Source: Streptococcaceae bacterium
GTDB taxonomy: Bacteria; Bacillota; Bacilli; Lactobacillales; Streptococcaceae
DNA length: 64,000 nucleotides
Assembly (NCBI GenBank): GCA_031253335.1
Contig: JAIRWF010000010.1
Location: 62,001-126,000, forward strand
Reading direction: 5' to 3'
A model generated the notes under the pieces. That model had not been told where the DNA came from, searched no databases, and worked only from the letters and a program-made list of their open reading frames with translations. The translations under genes were made by a program, and so were the position numbers. Positions 60,113 through 64,000 of this stretch are shown here, piece by piece (the stretch's first letter is position 1; the number at the start of each line of letters is the position of its first letter).

Positions 60113-61027
60113 TTATTTCGTATCCACCGCATGTCCGCCAAAGCCGTTGCGCAAAGCCGCAACAACTTTCCCAGTCATGGTGTCGTCTTGCATACTGCGC
60201 TGGCGCATGAGAAGAGACAGTGCAATGACAGGCGTTGGGACGTCCAAATCGAGCGCTTCTTCCACGGTCCACTTGCCTTCGCCAGAGGCATGCATACGGC
60301 CTTCAATCTTAGCTAATTTCGGATCTTTGGCAAACTGCTCTTCGGCGAGCTCCATGAGCCAGCCCCGGATGACTGAGCCATGATTCCAGAGCTTCGCAAC
60401 AGCTTCAAAGTCATACTCAAAATCGCTTGCATTCAAGACTTCAAAGCCTTCCGCAATCGCCTGCATCATGCCATACTCAATCCCATTATGAATCATCTTG
60501 AGATAATGCCCCGAGCCCAGACGTCCCGTGTAAAGATAGCCATCAGCTTGTGCCAAGGCCTTAAAAATCGGCTCAATCGTTGGCCATGTCTCTTTAGGGC
60601 CGCCCACCATGAAGTTTCCACCATTGCGAGCGCCTTCCATCCCGCCAGACGTCCCTGCATCAAAATAAGCAATCCCCTTTGCAGCAAGGACAGGCTCTTG
60701 CGCGAGGTTGTCCTTGTAGTTCGAGTTCCCACCGTCAATCACGATGTCGCCAGCAGCTAATTTTTCAGACAAGGTCGCAATTGTTGCATTCGTGATTTTC
60801 CCCGCAGGAAGCATCACCCAGACGATTTTAGGACTTGGCAAATTTGATAGTAGCTCATCAAGGCTCGCAACCCCTGTCAAATCTGACGAATAGGCATCTG
60901 CTTCTTTGACAGCCTCCGCGTTCACATCGAAGGCGACGACAGAAAGGCCATTATCAATCGCATTCTTTGCGAGATTGAGACCCATTTTCCCGAGGCCAAT
61001 CAGGCCAAAAGTTAATTTATTTTCCAT
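60113..61027 (-). CDS. gnd: 6-phosphogluconate dehydrogenase, short (GntZ/YqeC-like) form
   Basis: 304 residues. Decarboxylates 6-phosphogluconate to ribulose 5-phosphate. The Rossmann motif GLIGLGKMGLNLAKNA, VMLPAGKITN, DGGNSNYKDN, the catalytic GTSGGMEGARNGGNFMVGG and HNGIEYGMMQAI with its lysine upstream (LKMIHNG) are present. At about 300 residues it belongs to the short class, usually NAD-dependent, and not the 470-residue NADP class. One palindrome variant (60876) and one partial copy encode SDLTG and SNLPS. It is divergent from the RpiR regulator. Confidence 0.92.
   Translation of the reverse strand: MENKLTFGLIGLGKMGLNLAKNAIDNGLSVVAFDVNAEAVKEADAYSSDLTGVASLDELLSNLPSPKIVWVMLPAGKITNATIATLSEKLAAGDIVIDGGNSNYKDNLAQEPVLAAKGIAYFDAGTSGGMEGARNGGNFMVGGPKETWPTIEPIFKALAQADGYLYTGRLGSGHYLKMIHNGIEYGMMQAIAEGFEVLNASDFEYDFEAVAKLWNHGSVIRGWLMELAEEQFAKDPKLAKIEGRMHASGEGKWTVEEALDLDVPTPVIALSLLMRQRSMQDDTMTGKVVAALRNGFGGHAVDTK
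60876..60887. repeat. Palindrome variant in gnd
   Basis: GTCAAATCTGAC; a diverged copy (CAAATTTGATAG) lies 40 bp away at about 60839. Confidence 0.85.
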
Positions 61028-61058
61028 ATCTTGAGTGTATCAAATTTGACAGGTTTCA

Positions 61059-61088
61059 ATTATCCAAAAAACGGATAATTATCCGTTT
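61059..61088. promoter_or_regulatory. Putative operator of the gluconate regulator
   Basis: AAACGGATAATTATCCGTTT (61069-61088) is a perfect 20-bp palindrome. A further ATTATCC at about 61060-61066 makes a second inverted pair with the GGATAAT, so three half-sites lie in the gnd/regulator divergent region, just upstream of the regulator -10 box. Confidence 0.7.
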
Positions 61089-61094
61089 CTGTGT

Positions 61095-61100
61095 TATACT
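61095..61100 (+). promoter_or_regulatory. -10 box of the RpiR-type regulator
   Basis: TATACT at 61095-61100 ends 6 nt before the ATG at 61107, so the message is predicted to be leaderless. The -35 position falls inside the operator palindrome. Confidence 0.6.
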
Positions 61101-61106
61101 CTTTTT

Positions 61107-61859
61107 ATGGGAAAAATTCTTGAAAAATTCGGAAACTTAGACTATCTCTCAACGAGCGAGCGTCAGATGCTGACGACGCTTGATGACCAACCTGAGCTCC
61201 TTTCGTCAAATTTGACAGAACTTGCTGTGACCCTTTTTTCATCCAATACTTCCATCATACGACTGGCCAAAAAGCTTGGTTACTCAGGCTTTTCTGAGTT
61301 CAAATTTGACCTCCTGCAAAGCCCCGTCAAATCTGATACTAATAGCCTGTCAAATTTGACAGACAACCTGACAAGCTTTACCAACTTGACGCAGCAAGCA
61401 GCCTTCAAAGATAAAATCAGCCAATTTGCCAAAAGTATCACCAAAGCAGACAATATCTACATCGCGGGCGTCGGAAGTTCCAAGACCCTTGCTGAGTATT
61501 TTGCCCACCGCCTCAATCAGCTGGATAAATCCGCCGTTTATGTCTATGACAATGCGCTGCTTGATCTCCTCCCCAATCTCACCTCGCAGGACCGCAAAAG
61601 TCTCGTGATTTATGTCTCCATCTCGGGTGAAACGCTGCGCCTTGTGAATTCAGCCAAGAAAGTCCACAATCTGGCTTGCCCGATTCTTGCTATCACAAAT
61701 GTCCGTACCACTTCGCTTGGACGCCTCGCAGACAGCACCATCGCAACCGATATGCCCATGACCGCCTACCACAACTACGACATCACGCCACGTACCTTTC
61801 AAATCGCCGTCATTGACCTCATCTTAGAAAATCTATTTCAGCAAAAAACCGCTCGCTAG
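61107..61859 (+). CDS. RpiR family transcriptional regulator of gluconate genes
   Basis: 250 residues. An N-terminal RpiR helix-turn-helix (LAVTLFSSNTSIIRLAKKLGYSGFSEFKFDL) and a C-terminal SIS sugar-phosphate domain (ADNIYIAGVGSSKTLAEYFAHRLNQ; VIYVSISGETLRLVNSAKK). It probably senses 6-phosphogluconate or a related sugar phosphate and controls gnd-gntK-gntP through the 20-bp palindrome in the divergent region. Two full palindromes of the iterated family (61205, 61347) encode SNLTE and SNLTD in the linker and HTH region. The stop is part of the terminator stem. Confidence 0.92.
   Translation: MGKILEKFGNLDYLSTSERQMLTTLDDQPELLSSNLTELAVTLFSSNTSIIRLAKKLGYSGFSEFKFDLLQSPVKSDTNSLSNLTDNLTSFTNLTQQAAFKDKISQFAKSITKADNIYIAGVGSSKTLAEYFAHRLNQLDKSAVYVYDNALLDLLPNLTSQDRKSLVIYVSISGETLRLVNSAKKVHNLACPILAITNVRTTSLGRLADSTIATDMPMTAYHNYDITPRTFQIAVIDLILENLFQQKTAR
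61205..61362. repeat. Palindrome copies in the RpiR-type regulator gene
   Basis: GTCAAATTTGACAG at 61205-61218 and perfect CTGTCAAATTTGACAG at 61347-61362. A diverged copy (GTCAAATCTGATAC) is at about 61325. Confidence 0.9.
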
Positions 61860-61870
61860 CGGTTTTCTTA
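61845..61870 (+). terminator. Regulator gene terminator containing the stop codon
   Basis: AAAACCGCT (61845-61853), CGCT loop, AGCGGTTTT (61858-61866), then CTT. The TAG stop at 61857-61859 overlaps the loop and stem. Confidence 0.85.
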
Positions 61871-61897
61871 CTATCTGCGCCTCATGAATCTCCCTGC

Positions 61898-62887
61898 TTA
61901 TTTTTCCTCCAACGGCTGCACCTGTGCCCCCATCGCAATCAAGGCTTCAATGCGCTTCGGCGTACTGGGGTGTGTTGAGAGATTAATCCCCGCAAACTCT
62001 GGATTGTAAAAAGCAACAGGTCCCACCGTATTCGCAAAATCTTTCGCCGTTTTTTGTGAGCCATAATGATCTGCCCCAGTCTCGAGTGCAATCAAAGCCT
62101 GCGCAATGCCTGTGGGGTTCCGTGTGAATTCCACCGCCGACGCATCCGCACGCGATTCTCTCTCGCGAGACATATAGGACTCCGCGACCTTGGCTAAAAG
62201 CGGCGCCACAATGAGGAAAATATAGCTCAAGACCACAATCACAAGCGCAATCGGGTTCGTCCCTTGATTATTATTATTGCGTCCGCGGTTGCCTCCACCA
62301 AACCAAAGCATGCGCCCGGCCATCGAGCCAATAATCGCCGTCGTTGACGTCAAGGCGACAAGACGCGTCATCGCTTGCGAATCTCCCGTCTTGATATGGC
62401 CGATTTCATGCGCCACGACGCCTTCTAGTTCCTCGCGGGTATTCAATAAATCAAGCAATTCCTGTGTCACAACGACCATGGAATTTCCAAAAGAATCCGC
62501 CGACGCATAAGCATTACAGACGCCAGAACCTCGCAAGACGTAGCATTTCGGCGTATGGGGCAAAGCCGCCGCAATCGCCATTTCTTCCACGATATTTTTG
62601 AGCTGCCCTTGCGTCACTTCAACCGAATCCCCCGCTGGTGCCGCAAGCAAAATCCGCTCCGCCGAGCTATTCACGACAAACATGACAATGAGCGCCACCA
62701 CGAAGCCAATCGCCGCAAAACCTCCCATATATTGTGCGAGTTGGGCATTTGTCACATGCGTCCCTAGGCCAAACACGACCCCAATCGCAATGACAAGAAT
62801 CCACAAAATCGCAAAATTAATTACCCAAGCCACGCGAATCCCACGGTGCAAGCGTTTAATTTCCGTTCTGAAATCTACTCTTTCCAT
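61898..62887 (-). CDS. htpX: Membrane zinc metalloprotease HtpX
   Basis: 329 residues. Quality-control protease of the cytoplasmic membrane. Two N-terminal transmembrane helices, the zinc motif HEIGH in LEGVVAHEIGHIKTGD, the third ligand region ESRADASAVEFT, and two further helices are present. It lies about 50 nt after lemA; lemA-htpX is a common pair in streptococci. A convergent terminator separates it from the gluconate regulator. Confidence 0.95.
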   Translation of the reverse strand: MERVDFRTEIKRLHRGIRVAWVINFAILWILVIAIGVVFGLGTHVTNAQLAQYMGGFAAIGFVVALIVMFVVNSSAERILLAAPAGDSVEVTQGQLKNIVEEMAIAAALPHTPKCYVLRGSGVCNAYASADSFGNSMVVVTQELLDLLNTREELEGVVAHEIGHIKTGDSQAMTRLVALTSTTAIIGSMAGRMLWFGGGNRGRNNNNQGTNPIALVIVVLSYIFLIVAPLLAKVAESYMSRERESRADASAVEFTRNPTGIAQALIALETGADHYGSQKTAKDFANTVGPVAFYNPEFAGINLSTHPSTPKRIEALIAMGAQVQPLEEK

Positions 62888-62938
62888 AGCTTCCTTTCAA
62901 AAACGCTCGCAAAAAATGCGGGCGAATTCATCTGCTTC

Positions 62939-63505
62939 TTAAAATTGAACTTTCGGTGCTTCTTTCGCTGCATCATTCTCCAGCGTGAAGCTGTCTTTCT
63001 TGTGATAGCCAAACATCCCCGCAATCAAAACGGTTGGAAAGACCTGAATCCCGTTGTTGTAACTCATGACCGCATCATTAAAGGCTTGACGCGCAAAGCT
63101 GACCTTGTTTTCGGTCGAGGTCAATTCTTCTTGGAGTTGCAAGAAGTTCTGGTTGGCCTTCAAATCCGGATAGTTCTCGGCCACCGCATTAATCGCAAGT
63201 CGCGCCTGTCCCATGGCATCTTGAGCCGCTTGGACATCACTCGCAGAGCCCGATTGGATCGCTTTCCCTGCTGTCGCACGCGCCTCTGTCACCTTATCAA
63301 AAGTCGAAGACTCATGCGCCGCATAGCCTTTCACCGTCTCAACAAGATTTGGAATCAAGTCATAGCGCCGTTGCAGTTGGGTTGAAATCTGCGCAAACGC
63401 ATTATCCACACCGTTTGAGAGACGCACGAGATGGTTGCGCCCGCCGATGAAAAGCCAAAGCACGAAAATCACGATAATTGCGATGATAATCAGTAAAATA
63501 ATCAT
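62939..63505 (-). CDS. lemA: LemA family protein
   Basis: About 188 residues: one N-terminal transmembrane helix (IILLIIIAIIVIFVLWLFIG) and a helical LemA domain (LVRLSNGVDNAFAQISTQLQRRYDLIPNLVETVKGYAAHE...TSTENKVSFARQAFNDAVMSYNNGIQVFPT). Function is not established; it is often paired with htpX, as here. I use the ATG at 63505 and not the GTG at 63517, since the latter would add residues before the helix and the GTG falls inside a leader hairpin. Confidence 0.92.
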   Translation of the reverse strand: MIILLIIIAIIVIFVLWLFIGGRNHLVRLSNGVDNAFAQISTQLQRRYDLIPNLVETVKGYAAHESSTFDKVTEARATAGKAIQSGSASDVQAAQDAMGQARLAINAVAENYPDLKANQNFLQLQEELTSTENKVSFARQAFNDAVMSYNNGIQVFPTVLIAGMFGYHKKDSFTLENDAAKEAPKVQF

Positions 63506-63507
63506 AA

Positions 63508-63543
63508 AAAATCTCACTTTCAGTTGATAGTGAGATTATAGCA
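63508..63543 (-). promoter_or_regulatory. lemA promoter and leader hairpin
   Basis: TGC-TATAAT on the minus strand (-10 at 63540-63535). The leader can form CTCACT/AGTGAG, extended by AATC/GATT, followed by TTTTTT directly before the ATG; the only Shine-Dalgarno-like bases (AAAGTGAG) lie in its 3' arm. Confidence 0.55.
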
Positions 63544-63566
63544 GATTTAGCTTAAAATAGCCAGAT

Positions 63567-63944
63567 TTACTGATTTGACGCTGTATTTTTTGTTGGTAAC
63601 AGCGTAAAGATAGTGACAACAAGTCCTCCAAGATAGGGCACAAAGTTTAGAAAGACAAGACCCCACGGCAGCCCAGCATCCTTGATACGACGTGCTGTGA
63701 GTGCCCATTGAGGAATAATGATGGCAAGAATATAAAGGACACCAATTATAATCCAGACAACAGCTGCTGGGTTTATAGAACCATTTGAACTACCAAAAGC
63801 TGCCAGAATACCAAAAATAATCCCCCAAATGACCCCGATAATCGCCTGAACAAGAAAAACCCACCAGTATTTCGGACGTGTCGTCCCCTCTCCTACGAAA
63901 TCCACATAACGCTTCCAAAATTCTTTATAAGCTTCAATCATCAT
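63567..63944 (-). CDS. DUF805 family membrane protein
   Basis: About 125 residues with four transmembrane helices. The N-terminal amphipathic MMIEAYKEFWKRYVDFVGEGTTRPKYWWVFLV and the loop QWALTARRIKDAGLPWGLVFLNFVP are the DUF805 hallmarks (aromatic FWKRY, then RRxxD). The frame extends to 63974, but AGGAG lies 4-7 nt before the ATG pair at 63944/63941, so the gene starts there. Function unknown. Confidence 0.85.
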   Translation of the reverse strand: MMIEAYKEFWKRYVDFVGEGTTRPKYWWVFLVQAIIGVIWGIIFGILAAFGSSNGSINPAAVVWIIIGVLYILAIIIPQWALTARRIKDAGLPWGLVFLNFVPYLGGLVVTIFTLLPTKNTASNQ

Positions 63945-64000
63945 TTCTCTCCTAAATTTAAGTTTAACTCCCACTAAGCTTTATCTTATCAAAAAAACAA

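Overview
The window looks like a chromosome segment of a low-to-moderate GC Gram-positive bacterium of the order Lactobacillales, most likely Streptococcaceae and Lactococcus-like. The evidence is gene content and order: an amino-acid ABC transporter, a DUF4059 protein and trxB in a row; secG-rnr-smpB; ymfF-ymfH-rodZ-pgsA divergent from yaaA-recF; ctsR-clpC; mltG-greA; rpoE (delta); LPxTG proteins; and a CtsR box. No tRNA, rRNA, CRISPR array, insertion sequence or prophage was found.

Layout. 1-10 kb: a cell-surface polysaccharide locus. Three plus-strand glycosyltransferase genes (the first cut by the window edge) converge on a minus-strand operon of ugd, licD, flippase, GT2, GT-D and two GT-C-like membrane proteins. 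10-17 kb: pnp, small membrane proteins, uspA, a cysteine desulfurase and an AcmA-like autolysin with LysM repeats. 17-26 kb: amino-acid ABC transporter, trxB, secG, rnr, smpB and two phosphate-binding lipoproteins. 26-32.5 kb: pgsA, rodZ, ymfH and ymfF facing yaaA-recF. 32.6-36 kb: a MarR-controlled efflux operon and a triplicated hairpin repeat. 36-40 kb: hpf, clpC and ctsR. 40-50 kb: two giant paralogous LPxTG surface proteins built almost entirely of 11-residue (hendecad) repeats. 50-57 kb: greA, mltG, rpoE, apt, recJ. 57-62 kb: gluconate catabolism (gntP, gntK, gnd) with a divergent RpiR-type regulator. 62-64 kb: htpX, lemA and a DUF805 protein.

The strongest unexplained signal is a short palindrome, CTGTCAAATTTGACAG (core GTCARATYTGAC). 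It occurs about 27 times, mostly inside genes and on both sides of gene starts and ends. It behaves like an uptake-signal or HIP1-type iterated palindrome, is used as a transcription terminator at two places, and is absent from a 17-kb stretch that includes the giant surface proteins. Other unusual signals are about ten genes whose -10 box lies 6-9 nt from the start codon (predicted leaderless mRNAs), hairpins between the Shine-Dalgarno and start codon of both exoribonuclease genes (pnp and rnr), a two-copy structured repeat with a compensatory base change, three tandem 139-bp hairpin units, a Pho-box-like array before pstS, and a 40-codon ORF between the two pstS genes.

All calls come from reading the sequence and from recalled family features. 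No database search was run.
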